A stretch of 33,409 bases of DNA from Candidatus Eiseniibacteriota bacterium (GTDB lineage: Bacteria > Joyebacterota > Joyebacteria > Joyebacterales > Joyebacteraceae): the NCBI GenBank assembly GCA_030622115.1, contig JAUXGN010000027.1, forward strand, positions 1 to 33,409. Direction: 5' to 3'. Below the pieces are notes generated by a model. It ran no database searches. It was not told the DNA's origin and worked only from the letters and a program-made list of their open reading frames with translations. The translations under genes and the position numbers were made by a program. This document shows positions 8,133 to 17,247 of this stretch, one piece after another (positions within the stretch are counted from its first letter, which is position 1; every line of letters begins with the position of its first letter).

Positions 8133-8161
8133 ATACTACCACCAGACTACTACATCGTCAA
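8133..8161 (-). promoter_or_regulatory. promoter of the minus-strand secreted protein
   Basis: Read on the minus strand: TTGACG (8161-8156), a 17-nt spacer and TAGTAT (8138-8133). The leader to the ATG at 7976 is about 150 nt. It includes AAGGG/CCCTT arms that could pair around an AGGTGG sequence near 8045-8060. No leader peptide is evident. With the next promoter it forms a divergent pair. Confidence 0.7.
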
Positions 8162-8214
8162 GCCTGTTCTCAGTTGGACGAAGATGCAGCCACTTCGCCG
8201 GGGCGGGCGGTTCC

Positions 8215-8243
8215 TTGACCGGCGTGCATGTGCGTGATAGCAT
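8215..8243 (+). promoter_or_regulatory. promoter of the MBL-fold gene
   Basis: TTGACC at 8215-8220, a 17-nt spacer and TAGCAT at 8238-8243. It stands back to back with the minus-strand promoter, about 54 nt between their -35 boxes. The 5' leader of about 130 nt to GTG 8382 holds no feature I recognise. Confidence 0.7.
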
Positions 8244-8381
8244 CCGTATTGGTACTCTCACCCGTGCAGGAGCGGCTGGGCCGTTCGGGCGTGGCCGCGC
8301 CAATCGTAGACAGGTGTTGCTGTTAGCGACACGAGCAACTGCCCTGCGAAGGGGGGATGGGATTTCGTTCGGGAGGTTCAA

Positions 8382-9221
8382 GTGCGCCTCGGTGACATCA
8401 CGCTGACTGTGCTCGATGCTGAGACGTTTCTGTATGATGGGGGCGCGATGTTCGGCGTGGTGCCTCGTGTCATCTGGGACAGGCTTCTCAGGCCAGACGC
8501 TGAGAACAGGATCAAGCTCGCCGTCACGCCACTCCTCATCACTACCCCCGATTCAAAGATCCTGATCGATACCGGTTTCGGGACACGTCTAAGCAAGAAG
8601 GAGCGAAAGATCTTCGGACTTGGGGAAGGCAGAGACGTGGAGTCGGCGCTCAAGGCAGTTGGAGTTGAGCCCAAGGAGATAGATACGGTTGTCCTGACGC
8701 ACCTTCACATCGACCACGCGGGAGGGGCGACGAAGTGTGCGGGCGGCAATGTGATCCCGACGTTTCCGAACGCACGGTATCTCGTGCACGAACTTGAGTG
8801 GGAGGACGGTCTCGAACCGAACGTCATGAGCGCCGCTGCGTACCGGCGTGACGACTACGTGCCCCTCATGGAAGCCGGCGTCCTCGAGCTCATCGGGGAT
8901 GAACGAGACCTGGGCCACGGAGTGACAACTGTCCTGACAGGTGGGCACTGCCGCGGCCACATCATGGTCGTCGCAGAGACACCTTCGGGAACGGCCGTCT
9001 ACCCGGCTGATCTCATACCGAGCAGACATCATTTTCGCGCCGCGTACGTGGCCGGTGTGGATCTCTTCCCTCTGGATGTGGTTGAGCAAAAGATGCAGCT
9101 TCTGGAGGCGGCGGCACGTGAGGACTGGATCGTGATCCTCGACCACGATCCTGATGGAGCGGTCGGTCGTGTGGTTGAGGTGGAAGACGGGAGATACCGC
9201 TTCGAGGAACTGCCGGATTGA
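8382..9221 (+). CDS. MBL-fold metallo-hydrolase
   Basis: 279 residues from GTG 8382 (GGGAGG at 8371-8376). It is a metallo-beta-lactamase-fold hydrolase. The dinuclear metal motif is THLHIDHAGG at residues 106-115 (H107, H109, D111, H112). GGHCRGH supplies the next His, YPADL the bridging Asp, and ILDHDP the last His. The layout matches the large group of lactonase/glyoxalase-like MBL proteins, but the family name does not give the substrate. Butyrate kinase starts 54 nt downstream and is probably co-transcribed. Confidence 0.9.
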   Translation: MRLGDITLTVLDAETFLYDGGAMFGVVPRVIWDRLLRPDAENRIKLAVTPLLITTPDSKILIDTGFGTRLSKKERKIFGLGEGRDVESALKAVGVEPKEIDTVVLTHLHIDHAGGATKCAGGNVIPTFPNARYLVHELEWEDGLEPNVMSAAAYRRDDYVPLMEAGVLELIGDERDLGHGVTTVLTGGHCRGHIMVVAETPSGTAVYPADLIPSRHHFRAAYVAGVDLFPLDVVEQKMQLLEAAAREDWIVILDHDPDGAVGRVVEVEDGRYRFEELPD

Positions 9222-9275
9222 CGGCCGAGAAAGATTGACCGCCGCGCTCCATTTGGGCGATGGATAGGAGATGAC

Positions 9276-10355
9276 ATGTCAGCGAGCGAGAGAATCCTTG
9301 TTCTGAACCCCGGATCAACGACGACCAAGCTGGCGATCTTCGAAGGTGAGAAGTGTGTCCTCGAGGACACGATCAGACACAGCAAGGAAGATCTCGCACG
9401 GTTCGAGCATATCTCGGAGCAGCGAGACTACAGGGAATCGCTGATACTCGCGTTTCTCTCTGAGCATGGGATAGCCCTTGACTCACTCGACGGGACAGTG
9501 GGCAGAGGCGGCCTTATGCGGCCGATCAAGAGTGGGACCTATGCCGTGAACGATGCGATGCTCGAGGATCTGGAGAACTGTCACCTCGGCGAGCACGCGT
9601 CGAATCTTGGCGCAGTGCTGGCGTATGAGACTGCACGTGAGGCAGGTGTGCCTGCATTTGTCGTGGACCCTGTGGTCGTGGATGAGATGAACCCCATGGC
9701 GCGACTCTCAGGCGTGCCCGAGCTTCCGCGCTTGAGCATAGCCCATGCTCTCAACGTCAAGGCGATGGCCAGACGCGTCGCGCGTGAGATGAGGCGCGAG
9801 CTTTCCGAACTCAACCTTGTCGTCGCACATCTGGGAGGTGGTACGAGCGTCGTGGCGATTCGACAGGGGAAGATGACAGACGTCAGCGGCGCGATTTCGG
9901 CGGGTCCCTTCACGCCCGAGCGAGCAGGCAGCGTTCCTATCATGAAACTCGTTGATATGTGTTTCTCGGGTGACTTTGCCAAGGCTGAGGTGAAGAAAAG
10001 GCTCATGGGTGGCGGTGGTCTTGTCGCGTATCTGGGCACGAACGATGCGCGCGAGGTGGAGAACAGAATCCAGGCGGGCGACAAAGAGGCGGAACTCGTG
10101 ATGGACGCCATGATCTACCAGATAGCCAAGGAGATCGGGGCCATGGCGACGGTGCTCGAGGGCAAGGTCGACGCCGTGATCATGACCGGGGGACTTGCGA
10201 ACTCGGAGTACATCATGGACCGACTCGCCGTTCGTATCGGTTTCATCGGCAAGATCATCGTGGAACCGGGTGAGGACGAACTCGAAGCGTTGGCGCTTGG
10301 CTGTTTGCGTGTCCTGAGGGGCGAGGAAGAGGCGCTCGAGTATCCTGGGGGATGA
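9276..10355 (+). CDS. buk: butyrate kinase (or branched-chain fatty-acid kinase)
   Basis: 359 residues, normal for butyrate kinases of the ASKHA fold. The N-terminal [16 protein letters not shown] is the phosphate-1 loop. [21 protein letters not shown] and [13 protein letters not shown] are family signatures (HLGGG binds phosphate), and [10 protein letters not shown] is the adenosine motif. It interconverts an acyl phosphate and a carboxylate with ATP/ADP. The usual partner, phosphate butyryltransferase, is not next to it, so the acyl phosphate source is elsewhere or the real substrate is a branched-chain acid. GGAG is 5 nt before the ATG. tdk starts one base after the stop, so the two are an operon. 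Confidence 0.93.
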   Translation: MSASERILVLNPGSTTTKLAIFEGEKCVLEDTIRHSKEDLARFEHISEQRDYRESLILAFLSEHGIALDSLDGTVGRGGLMRPIKSGTYAVNDAMLEDLENCHLGEHASNLGAVLAYETAREAGVPAFVVDPVVVDEMNPMARLSGVPELPRLSIAHALNVKAMARRVAREMRRELSELNLVVAHLGGGTSVVAIRQGKMTDVSGAISAGPFTPERAGSVPIMKLVDMCFSGDFAKAEVKKRLMGGGGLVAYLGTNDAREVENRIQAGDKEAELVMDAMIYQIAKEIGAMATVLEGKVDAVIMTGGLANSEYIMDRLAVRIGFIGKIIVEPGEDELEALALGCLRVLRGEEEALEYPGG

Positions 10356-10356
10356 C

Positions 10357-10929
10357 ATGAGAGATCTTCACGACACGGGCTGGATCGAGGTTATCTGCGG
10401 CAGCATGTTCTCGGGCAAGAGTGAAGAACTCATTCGCCGCTTGAGGAGGGCGAAGATAGCCAAGCAGAAGGTCGTGACGTTCAAGCCCGCCATGGACGAT
10501 AGATATGATGAGGACGACATCGTATCTCATGACGATCGCCGGATTGAGTCGATTCGGGTGGAGACAGCCCTCGAGATACTCAATCACGTGGATGAGACCA
10601 CGGATGTCGTCGGCGTTGACGAGGGCCAGTTCATGGGAGCGGAACTTCCTGCCGTTTGTGAGCAGTTGGCGGACAGGGGCATCCGAGTCATCGTCGCGGG
10701 CCTCGATCAGGACTACCTCGGAAGGCCGTTCGAACCGATTCCACAGCTCCTCGCGGTAGCGGAGTACATAACGAAGACGCTCGCGGTCTGTATGAAATGC
10801 GGCAGACCCGCGAACCGGACGCAGAGGATCATCAGCAGCGATGAGCGCGTGATCGTTGGCGCCTCTGAAACGTATGAGGCTCGGTGCAGGGTCTGTTTCG
10901 ATCCGGGAGAGGCAGAGCCCGGGCGCTAG
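10357..10929 (+). CDS. tdk: thymidine kinase (type II)
   Basis: 190 residues. It phosphorylates thymidine to dTMP for salvage. The P-loop GSMFSGKS is at residues 15-22, and FKPAMDDRY follows. VGVDEGQF is the Walker B/catalytic Glu region. A structural zinc site is formed by CMKCG and CRVC near the C-terminus. It starts 1 nt after the buk stop. The terminator at 10961-10995 ends the unit. Confidence 0.95.
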   Translation: MRDLHDTGWIEVICGSMFSGKSEELIRRLRRAKIAKQKVVTFKPAMDDRYDEDDIVSHDDRRIESIRVETALEILNHVDETTDVVGVDEGQFMGAELPAVCEQLADRGIRVIVAGLDQDYLGRPFEPIPQLLAVAEYITKTLAVCMKCGRPANRTQRIISSDERVIVGASETYEARCRVCFDPGEAEPGR

Positions 10930-10960
10930 TAGGGGGGATAAAGCCCCGGTTTGGGGTGTT

Positions 10961-10995
10961 GCCGCCGTGTCGCTTACGAGAGATGCGGCGGTTTT
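10961..10995 (+). terminator. terminator after tdk
   Basis: CCGCCG (10962-10967) pairs with CGGCGG (10986-10991), with a possible extra G-T pair outside, and TTTT follows at 10992-10995. It overlaps the neighbourhood of the next promoter. Confidence 0.6.
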
Positions 10996-10998
10996 GCG

Positions 10999-11027
10999 TT
11001 GCCCGGCGGTCACAAGCCGAATATACT
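10999..11027 (+). promoter_or_regulatory. promoter of yggS-yggT
   Basis: TTGCCC at 10999-11004, a 17-nt spacer and TATACT at 11022-11027. The leader to ATG 11075 is about 40 nt. Confidence 0.65.
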
Positions 11028-11074
11028 ATACGGTTCTACGATTCGAGATCGGGGTCGCTCAAAAGGCTGGAATC

Positions 11075-11758
11075 ATGGCGGTACGCGACAACATTCGTGA
11101 TGTGATGGAACGCATCGAACGAGCCGCGGATCGGGTTCTCAAGGATCCCGGGGATATCAAGCTCGTGGCCGTCACAAAGACGGTCGAGGTTTCCCTCATC
11201 GTGGAGGCCATTGAAGCCGGGATCAGCTGCGTCGGCGAGAACCGCATCCAGGAAGCAGCGCGCAAGTTTCCGGAGCTGCCTCCGGTCGAGAAGCACCTCG
11301 TGGGGCACCTGCAGACGAACAAGGTCAAGACCGCGATTGAGCTCTTCGATATCATCGAGTCGGTCGACAGTGTGCGTCTTGCCAGGGAGATATCGACTCG
11401 CTGTACCGCTGCCGGGGTGGAGGCGGATGTGCTCGTTGAGGTAAACACCTCCGGTGAGGAGTCGAAGTTTGGATTCGATCCGAGCGAAGTGATACAAGCG
11501 CTCGATGATATGTCCACGCTGCCGGGGCTCAAGGTGGTGGGACTTATGACCGTGGGGGCCTTCCTCCCGGACCCCGAGGATGTCAGACCCTGTTTCAGGA
11601 TGCTCAGGGCAATCCGGGATGAGATCGAGGAACGCGTGATCCCCGGCATAGCCATGGATCACCTCTCGATGGGCATGACGAATGACTTCGAGGTGGCGAT
11701 AGAAGAGGGCGCCACGATCGTGAGAGTCGGAAGAGCCATTTTCGGAGAGCGAGGATAG
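11075..11758 (+). CDS. yggS: YggS-family PLP homeostasis protein
   Basis: 227 residues, the usual size of YggS/ProSC/PLPBP. It is a TIM-barrel protein that binds pyridoxal phosphate and buffers its supply; no enzyme reaction is known. The PLP lysine lies in LVAVTKTVEV. Further signatures are GENRIQEA, HLVGHLQTNKVK, SVDS, LVEVNTSGEESKFGF and LSMGMTNDFEVAIEEGATIVRVGRAIFG. An upstream extension to 10856 would run through tdk and its terminator, so ATG 11075 is chosen; it follows a clear promoter. yggT begins 4 nt after the stop, a conserved pairing in many bacteria. Confidence 0.95.
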   Translation: MAVRDNIRDVMERIERAADRVLKDPGDIKLVAVTKTVEVSLIVEAIEAGISCVGENRIQEAARKFPELPPVEKHLVGHLQTNKVKTAIELFDIIESVDSVRLAREISTRCTAAGVEADVLVEVNTSGEESKFGFDPSEVIQALDDMSTLPGLKVVGLMTVGAFLPDPEDVRPCFRMLRAIRDEIEERVIPGIAMDHLSMGMTNDFEVAIEEGATIVRVGRAIFGERG

Positions 11759-11762
11759 ACGC

Positions 11763-12065
11763 GTGTTCGTTGCCGGTAATTTCCTGGAGGCGGTCGCTGC
11801 GGTCCTGAATATGGTACTCAGGGTCTATTCGTACTGTGTGCTCGCGGCTGTGATAATCTCCTGGGTGGCGCCGCGATCGGCGCATCCCGCCGTGATGTTC
11901 CTGAGAAGCATAACGGAACCACTCTTCTACCGCATACGCCGCGCGGTTCCGTTTCTGTATCAGTCGGGCATCGATTTCACTCCTCTTGTCGTCTTCTTCG
12001 GGATCGGACTCGTCAGAATGTTCGTCGTGTCGACGCTCTACCAGGCGGCAGCTCGACTCCAGTAA
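11763..12065 (+). CDS. yggT: YggT-family membrane protein
   Basis: 100 residues from GTG 11763. Two hydrophobic segments (about residues 10-36 and 70-93) surround a loop with FLRSITEPLFYRIRRAVP, the YggT signature in which TEP-hydrophobic-RR is conserved. It is an inner-membrane protein with a loosely defined role in osmotic response and cell-envelope or division processes. The yggS-yggT order is conserved and supports the call. Confidence 0.92.
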   Translation: MFVAGNFLEAVAAVLNMVLRVYSYCVLAAVIISWVAPRSAHPAVMFLRSITEPLFYRIRRAVPFLYQSGIDFTPLVVFFGIGLVRMFVVSTLYQAAARLQ

Positions 12066-12144
12066 GCAGGAGAACTGAGAACACTAGTCGACAGCGAGAG
12101 GCCCCCGCATTTCAGCGGAAGACCCAGACATCGGAGGAAGCATC

Positions 12145-12975
12145 ATGGCACGGGAACTTACACTCACCGCGAAGATCGAGAAGGCCGTTGGCTACATAAG
12201 GAAGAAGAGCGAGATCAAACCGCAGGTGGCAGTCGTTCTTGGGAGCGGCCTCGGGAAGCTCACCAATCTGATGACCGTTGATTCCGTGATCCCGTTCGAC
12301 AAGATCCCGTACTTCCCGAAGTCGGGGGTCGAAGGACACGCCGGCGAACTCGTACTCGGCAAGATCGGTCGTAAGCGTGTCGCCCTGATGAACGGCCGTG
12401 TTCACTACTACGAGGGCTACACCATGCAAGAGGTCACCTTCCCGATCCGGGTGCTGCGAGCGCTCGGAGCGAAGAAGCTGATTCTCACCTGCGCGGGTGG
12501 CGGCATGAATCCCCTTCAGGAGAAGGGTGACATCATCGCCATCGTCGACCAGATTAACCTGACGGGCGACAACCCACTGATCGGCCCGAACGACGATTCG
12601 CTGGGGACGCGTTTCCCGGATATGTCGCAGCCGTACGACAGAGAATACGTCAAACTCGCTGAGGAGATCGCTCTTGAGGAGCAGATCCCACTCAAGAAGG
12701 GTGTGTTTGTCGGCGTGGCCGGTCCGTGTCTTGAGACAGCGGCCGAGTATCGCTTTCTCAGTATGATCGGCGGAGATATCGTGAGCATGTCGATGGTTGC
12801 CGAGAACATCGTCGCCATCCACGGGAAGATGAGAGTGGTGGGGCTCGCCGTCGTTACGGACATATGTCTTCCGGACGCGCTGGAACCGGCAAGTCACAAG
12901 GAGATTCTCAAGGTCGCGCGAGCGACCGAGCCAAAGCTGACGCAGCTCGTATTCAGGCTTATTGAGAAGATGTAG
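12145..12975 (+). CDS. purine nucleoside phosphorylase (PNP/MTAP family)
   Basis: 276 residues. It cleaves purine nucleosides with phosphate to base plus (deoxy)ribose 1-phosphate. Visible sites are VVLGSGLGKL (phosphate), GHAGEL, MNGRVHYYEGY, LILTCAGGGMNP, GPNDDSLGTRFPDMS and AGPCLETAAEYR. The base-binding part differs from human PNP: the GMSTVPE motif is SMSMVAE, and the position matching human Asn243 is Asp (VVTDICLPD, about D239). In human PNP an Asn-to-Asp change there lets the enzyme accept 6-amino purines, so a broader or adenosine-type specificity is possible. The start has GGAGGA upstream. Confidence 0.92.
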   Translation: MARELTLTAKIEKAVGYIRKKSEIKPQVAVVLGSGLGKLTNLMTVDSVIPFDKIPYFPKSGVEGHAGELVLGKIGRKRVALMNGRVHYYEGYTMQEVTFPIRVLRALGAKKLILTCAGGGMNPLQEKGDIIAIVDQINLTGDNPLIGPNDDSLGTRFPDMSQPYDREYVKLAEEIALEEQIPLKKGVFVGVAGPCLETAAEYRFLSMIGGDIVSMSMVAENIVAIHGKMRVVGLAVVTDICLPDALEPASHKEILKVARATEPKLTQLVFRLIEKM

Positions 12976-13034
12976 AGGCCCCGCGCGGTTGTGCCGGGTC
13001 ATCCTGGACGAACCGCCGGGGGCAAGGGACACAT

Positions 13035-16000
13035 ATGGCGTTCAGAGAATTTCCAAAAGGCATGACGGCTCCAGAGATCGAGCACGAGGTGCTTGAGTTC
13101 TGGGACAGCGATCATACGTTTGAGCAAAGTGTGAGCGCTCGCGAGGGCGCCGAACGTTTCGTCTTCTTCGAGGGTCCTCCTACCGCCAACGGGCATCCGG
13201 GAGTTCATCACGTGCTCGCCCGGACCATCAAGGACATAGTCTGTCGCTACAAGACAATGTCCGGCTATCAGGTCGAGCGAAAGGCCGGTTGGGACACGCA
13301 CGGTCTGCCCGTGGAGATCGCGGTGGAGAAGCAACTCAACCTCAAGAGCAAGGAAGACATTGAGAAACTCGGCGTGGCCGAGTTCGCGAAGCAGTGCCAC
13401 AAGAGTGTATTCACCTACAAGGAAGAGTGGGAAGAACTCACAGGACGAATGGCGTACTGGGTCGACCTGAGCGATCCGTACATCACGTGCTCGAACGACT
13501 ACATCGAGTCCATCTGGCACATCCTGAAGCTGATGTGGGATCGCGATCTCATCTACCAGGGGCACAACATACTCCCGTATTGTCCTCGGTGCGGAACACC
13601 GCTGTCGAGCCACGAGGTGGCACAGGGCTACGCGGACACGGAGGACCCCTCGATCTTCATCAAGATGAAGATCAAGGGCGAGAAGGCGACCTCGTTCCTG
13701 ATCTGGACGACCACACCCTGGACGCTCATTTCAAACGTGGCCATCGCTGTCGCGCCTGACGAGACCTATGTTGTGGTTGATAACGGTGAGGAGAAACTGA
13801 TCCTCGCCGAGGCGCTCTTGTCTACGGTGCTGGGCAGCAACAGCTCCAGTGGGGATGAAGGGGACAACGACGACGGATCCGCCGGCGAATGTACCACATG
13901 GAATATCGTGGAGAGGAAGAAGGGTGCGGATCTCCTGGGGACCGAGTACGAGCCGCTCTTTAGCTTCGTCCCGTTCGATGAACGAGGCCACTACGTGATC
14001 GCAGGCGACTTCGTCACGCTTGATGACGGGACCGGCATCGTGCACATCGCTCCGGCATTCGGTGAGGATGACAGTCGTGCCGGGAAGGAGAACGCTCTGC
14101 CGTTCCTCCAGCCGGTAGATGGCGCCGGGAAGTTCACTGATGAGATAACGCCGTGGGCGGGCATGTTCATCAAGGATGCCGATCCTCTCATCATGAGTGA
14201 TCTTGAAGCGCGAGGACTCATGTACAAGCGAAGCACCGTCGTTCACACGTATCCGTTCTGCTGGCGGTGTGATTCCCCTCTCGTCTACTACGCCCGGAAC
14301 TCGTGGTACTTGAGGACGACACAGTTCAAGGACGCGATGATAGAGAACAACCGCACGATCAACTGGCACCCGAAGGAGATAGGCTTAAACCGTCTCGGTA
14401 ACTGGCTTGAGAACAACGTGGACTGGGCCATCTCGCGCGACAGGTACTGGGGCACGCCTCTCAACATCTGGATCTGTGACGAGTGCGGAGCGATGGACTC
14501 CATGGGCAGCATCGCGGAACTCAAGGAGAGGGCCGTGGAGCTACCGGAAGCGGAGATCGATCTTCACAAGCCGATGATCGACAGTGTGCGTCTCAAGTGT
14601 CTGAAGTGCTCTGGCTCAATGACCAGGACACCCGAGGTGATCGACTGCTGGTTTGACACAGGCAGCATGCCGTACGCGCAGTGGCACTGGCCGTTCGAGA
14701 ACGCGGAGGAATTCAACAGGAACTTCCCCGCTGACTTCATCGCCGAGGGAGTCGATCAAACGAGAGGCTGGTTCTACTCGCTGTTGGCGATCTCCACGAT
14801 CGTCTCCGGTACTGCGTCTTTCAAACGCTGTGTCGTGAACGACATGGTGCTCGACAAAAACGGCAAGAAGATGAGCAAGCGTGTCGGCAACATCGTCGAT
14901 TCGATGGAGATAATGGAGAAGTATGGAGCCGACGCTCTCAGATGGTACCTGATGGCGACCAGTCCGCCATGGATTCCGACGCGATTCGATTCTACCGGTG
15001 TGACCGAGACGGCGAGCAAGGTGATAGGGACGCTCCGCAACACCTACGGCTTCTTCTCCCTCTATGCGAACATCGACGGATTCGATGCCGTCGAGCACGA
15101 CGTCCCGCTCTCCGAGCGCCCGATGACGGACCGATGGATCATGTCCCGTCTTCACTCGACCGTGTCGGAAGTCACGCGCGCCATGGAAAACTACGACATC
15201 ACGAGGGCCGTCCGGAGGCTGCAGCACTTCGTACTTGAGGACGTATCCAACTGGTACGTGCGACTCTCCAGAGCGAGGTTCTGGAAGGGAGAGATGGATG
15301 AGGACAAGCGCGCGGCATTCGCGACGCTATTCGACGTTCTCCTGACGACGGCGAAAACAATGGCTCCCTTCGCTCCACTCATCTCGGAAGCCATCTACCG
15401 GAGTCTCCGAGAAGGAGCAAGCGCTGAGGCCACGGAGCACAGCGTGCATCTGAGTGTGTTTCCATCCGTGTCCGATGGCGTCATAGATGAGGGGCTTGAG
15501 GCCAATATGGGGCTCGCGAGATCTATTGTTGTTCTCGGGCGCGCCGCGAGGAATGTCTCAGGCATCAAGGTGCGGCAACCGCTTTCCAAGATCCTCGTCT
15601 CGGGTGTCCACGAGGCATCCAGGTCCGGCGCTGAGGAGCTCAAGGAGCTGATTCTGGCAGAGCTCAATGTGAAGAGCCTGGAGTGGGCGGAAGTAGGCAC
15701 ATTGGCCGTGCTCAGGGCATCGCCGATCTTCCCGGTTCTGGGACCGAAGCATGGGAAGAACGTGAACCAGGTGGCTGAGGTCATCCGGGCGCTCGCGGAG
15801 GAGGATGCCGGCGTTCTTGCGGGAGGCGGGAATGTCAGCGTGGCACTCGGCGAGGAGACGGTCGTTGTTGAGCCCGGCGATGTGGAGATAGAGACCGAAC
15901 CGCGGCCCGGACTGGCCGTGCAGACGGAAGGCACGCTGACGGTGGGGCTCGACCTCGAGCTCACGGTTGAACTCGAGGATGAGGGGTTTGCGCGGGAGAT

Positions 16001-16250
16001 GGTCAACAAGATACAGTTCATGAGGAAGGAGGCCGGCTTCGAAGTGGTGGACAGGATCAACGTCTACTACGAGGCTGGTCCGCGTCTGAGAAAGGCAGTG
16101 GAGCACTTCGCTTCCAGGATAGCAGGTGAGACCTTGGCAGAGCGTCTTACCGAGGGAAGGGAAGCAGGCGAGCTCGGACGGGAGTGGGATGTCAACGGCG
16201 AGGAAGCTTGGATCGCAGTCGAACGAGTGAAGAAAGCTCAGTCGGCGTGA
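13035..16250 (+). CDS. ileS: isoleucyl-tRNA synthetase (type 2-like)
   Basis: 1071 residues; charges tRNA-Ile. The class I HIGH motif has the variant form HPGVHH at residues 54-59, within GPPTANGHPGVHHVLARTIK, as in many type-2-like IleS enzymes of Bacteroidetes and relatives. WDTHGLPVE follows. The editing (CP1) domain includes IWTTTPWTLISN and GTGIVHIAPAFGEDD. KMSKR lies at 612-616. CxxC pairs (CPRCG, CDECG, CLKCS) suggest zinc binding. The anticodon-binding domain and a long C-terminal extension complete it. Type-2 enzymes often tolerate mupirocin; this is a family trend, not shown here. Confidence 0.97.
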   Translation: MAFREFPKGMTAPEIEHEVLEFWDSDHTFEQSVSAREGAERFVFFEGPPTANGHPGVHHVLARTIKDIVCRYKTMSGYQVERKAGWDTHGLPVEIAVEKQLNLKSKEDIEKLGVAEFAKQCHKSVFTYKEEWEELTGRMAYWVDLSDPYITCSNDYIESIWHILKLMWDRDLIYQGHNILPYCPRCGTPLSSHEVAQGYADTEDPSIFIKMKIKGEKATSFLIWTTTPWTLISNVAIAVAPDETYVVVDNGEEKLILAEALLSTVLGSNSSSGDEGDNDDGSAGECTTWNIVERKKGADLLGTEYEPLFSFVPFDERGHYVIAGDFVTLDDGTGIVHIAPAFGEDDSRAGKENALPFLQPVDGAGKFTDEITPWAGMFIKDADPLIMSDLEARGLMYKRSTVVHTYPFCWRCDSPLVYYARNSWYLRTTQFKDAMIENNRTINWHPKEIGLNRLGNWLENNVDWAISRDRYWGTPLNIWICDECGAMDSMGSIAELKERAVELPEAEIDLHKPMIDSVRLKCLKCSGSMTRTPEVIDCWFDTGSMPYAQWHWPFENAEEFNRNFPADFIAEGVDQTRGWFYSLLAISTIVSGTASFKRCVVNDMVLDKNGKKMSKRVGNIVDSMEIMEKYGADALRWYLMATSPPWIPTRFDSTGVTETASKVIGTLRNTYGFFSLYANIDGFDAVEHDVPLSERPMTDRWIMSRLHSTVSEVTRAMENYDITRAVRRLQHFVLEDVSNWYVRLSRARFWKGEMDEDKRAAFATLFDVLLTTAKTMAPFAPLISEAIYRSLREGASAEATEHSVHLSVFPSVSDGVIDEGLEANMGLARSIVVLGRAARNVSGIKVRQPLSKILVSGVHEASRSGAEELKELILAELNVKSLEWAEVGTLAVLRASPIFPVLGPKHGKNVNQVAEVIRALAEEDAGVLAGGGNVSVALGEETVVVEPGDVEIETEPRPGLAVQTEGTLTVGLDLELTVELEDEGFAREMVNKIQFMRKEAGFEVVDRINVYYEAGPRLRKAVEHFASRIAGETLAERLTEGREAGELGREWDVNGEEAWIAVERVKKAQSA

Positions 16251-16280
16251 TCCTGGGGCTCGCACGGTGGAGGTGATGAG

Positions 16281-16673
16281 TTGAACAAGAAGGACAGCAC
16301 ACACTTCCGGGATAGGCTCATCGAAGAGCGAATGAAGCTCCTGAAGGAGCTGGGGTACTTCGAAGACAAGATCTTCAGTGACTCCCAGCGCAAGGCAGCG
16401 GGTGATCTGTCGGCCTACTCGGTTCACATGGCCGACCAAGCCAGCGACGCACAGGAGCGTGAGCAGGCCTACCAGATGGCGTCAACAGAGGGACGTTTGC
16501 TCTATCATATCGATGAGGCTCTGACTCGTGTCACCGATGGGTCGTACGGCAAGTGCATGGCGTGTGGAAAGGCGATAAACAAGCCGCGGCTCGAGGTTGT
16601 TCCGCACGCTCGTCTCTGTATCAATTGCAAGAAGGCTGAGGAGAACGGTGACCTCAATCACGACGACGAGTAG
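16281..16673 (+). CDS. TraR/DksA-family zinc-finger protein
   Basis: 130 residues from TTG 16281, with GGAGGTGA at 16269-16276; the ATG at 16276 is out of frame and closes at once. A coiled-coil N-terminal half contains DLSAYSVHMADQASDAQEREQ, then a C4 zinc finger CMACG...CINC closes the protein. The DxxD/A tip typical of DksA is present as ADQASDA. Members bind the RNA polymerase secondary channel, often with ppGpp. In many bacteria a short DksA-like gene precedes lspA, as here, and the call follows this synteny. Whether it is the true DksA or a paralogue cannot be decided. Confidence 0.9.
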   Translation: MNKKDSTHFRDRLIEERMKLLKELGYFEDKIFSDSQRKAAGDLSAYSVHMADQASDAQEREQAYQMASTEGRLLYHIDEALTRVTDGSYGKCMACGKAINKPRLEVVPHARLCINCKKAEENGDLNHDDE

Positions 16674-16728
16674 ATCCGCCGAAGGTCAGACGGGTTCACT
16701 GATCGTCGACGAGGGGGGGCGGCTCATA

Positions 16729-17247
16729 GTGGACGGGGCAGGCAGGCAGGCGGGGCGCACGTGGGTCATGTTCCTGATCGCCGGCGTCATCGTCGTGCTC
16801 GATCAGATCGTCAAGGCGATCGTTGTCCACTCCATGCGTATGGGGTCTTCCATCGACATCCTGGGCTCGATCGTGCGTCTCACGAGGACGCAGAATTCAG
16901 GAGCCGCCTTCGGGCTCTTCAAGGACGGGCGTGTCGCCTTCATTATCGTCTCAGCCGCGGCTTCAATTGCCATCATCGTCCTGAGGCGCGAGATCGCAAG
17001 AATGCGGTCTTGGGAACGGATGTCGTTCGGTCTTGTTCTTGGAGGCGCGATAGGTAACCTGATCGACCGCGTTCGCGTCGGCGCAGTCGTGGACTTCCTT
17101 GACATCGGCGTCGGTTCGGTCCGCTGGCCGGCTTTCAATGTCGCCGACAGCGCGATAACGGTCGGCGTTTCGATTCTCGCCTTCTACCTCATCTTTCGTG
17201 CGGATTCACACCCCGCATCAGCACCGGAGGATAACCGGGAGCGCTGA
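16729..17247 (+). CDS. lspA: lipoprotein signal peptidase
   Basis: 172 residues from GTG 16729. It cleaves lipoprotein signal peptides before the lipid-modified Cys, in the inner membrane. Four transmembrane segments are present. Catalytic and conserved blocks are VVLDQIVK, TQNSGAAFGLF, GGAIGNLIDRVRVGAVVDFLD and FNVADSAITVG; the Asp residues in the last two form the aspartyl site. The start is not certain. GTG 16729 has a purine-rich GAGGGGGG upstream; ATG 16768 would give the usual short N-terminus but has a weak ribosome site. Its product would process the lipoprotein encoded at 25394. The stop overlaps the next ATG by 1 nt. Confidence 0.92.
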   Translation: MDGAGRQAGRTWVMFLIAGVIVVLDQIVKAIVVHSMRMGSSIDILGSIVRLTRTQNSGAAFGLFKDGRVAFIIVSAAASIAIIVLRREIARMRSWERMSFGLVLGGAIGNLIDRVRVGAVVDFLDIGVGSVRWPAFNVADSAITVGVSILAFYLIFRADSHPASAPEDNRER

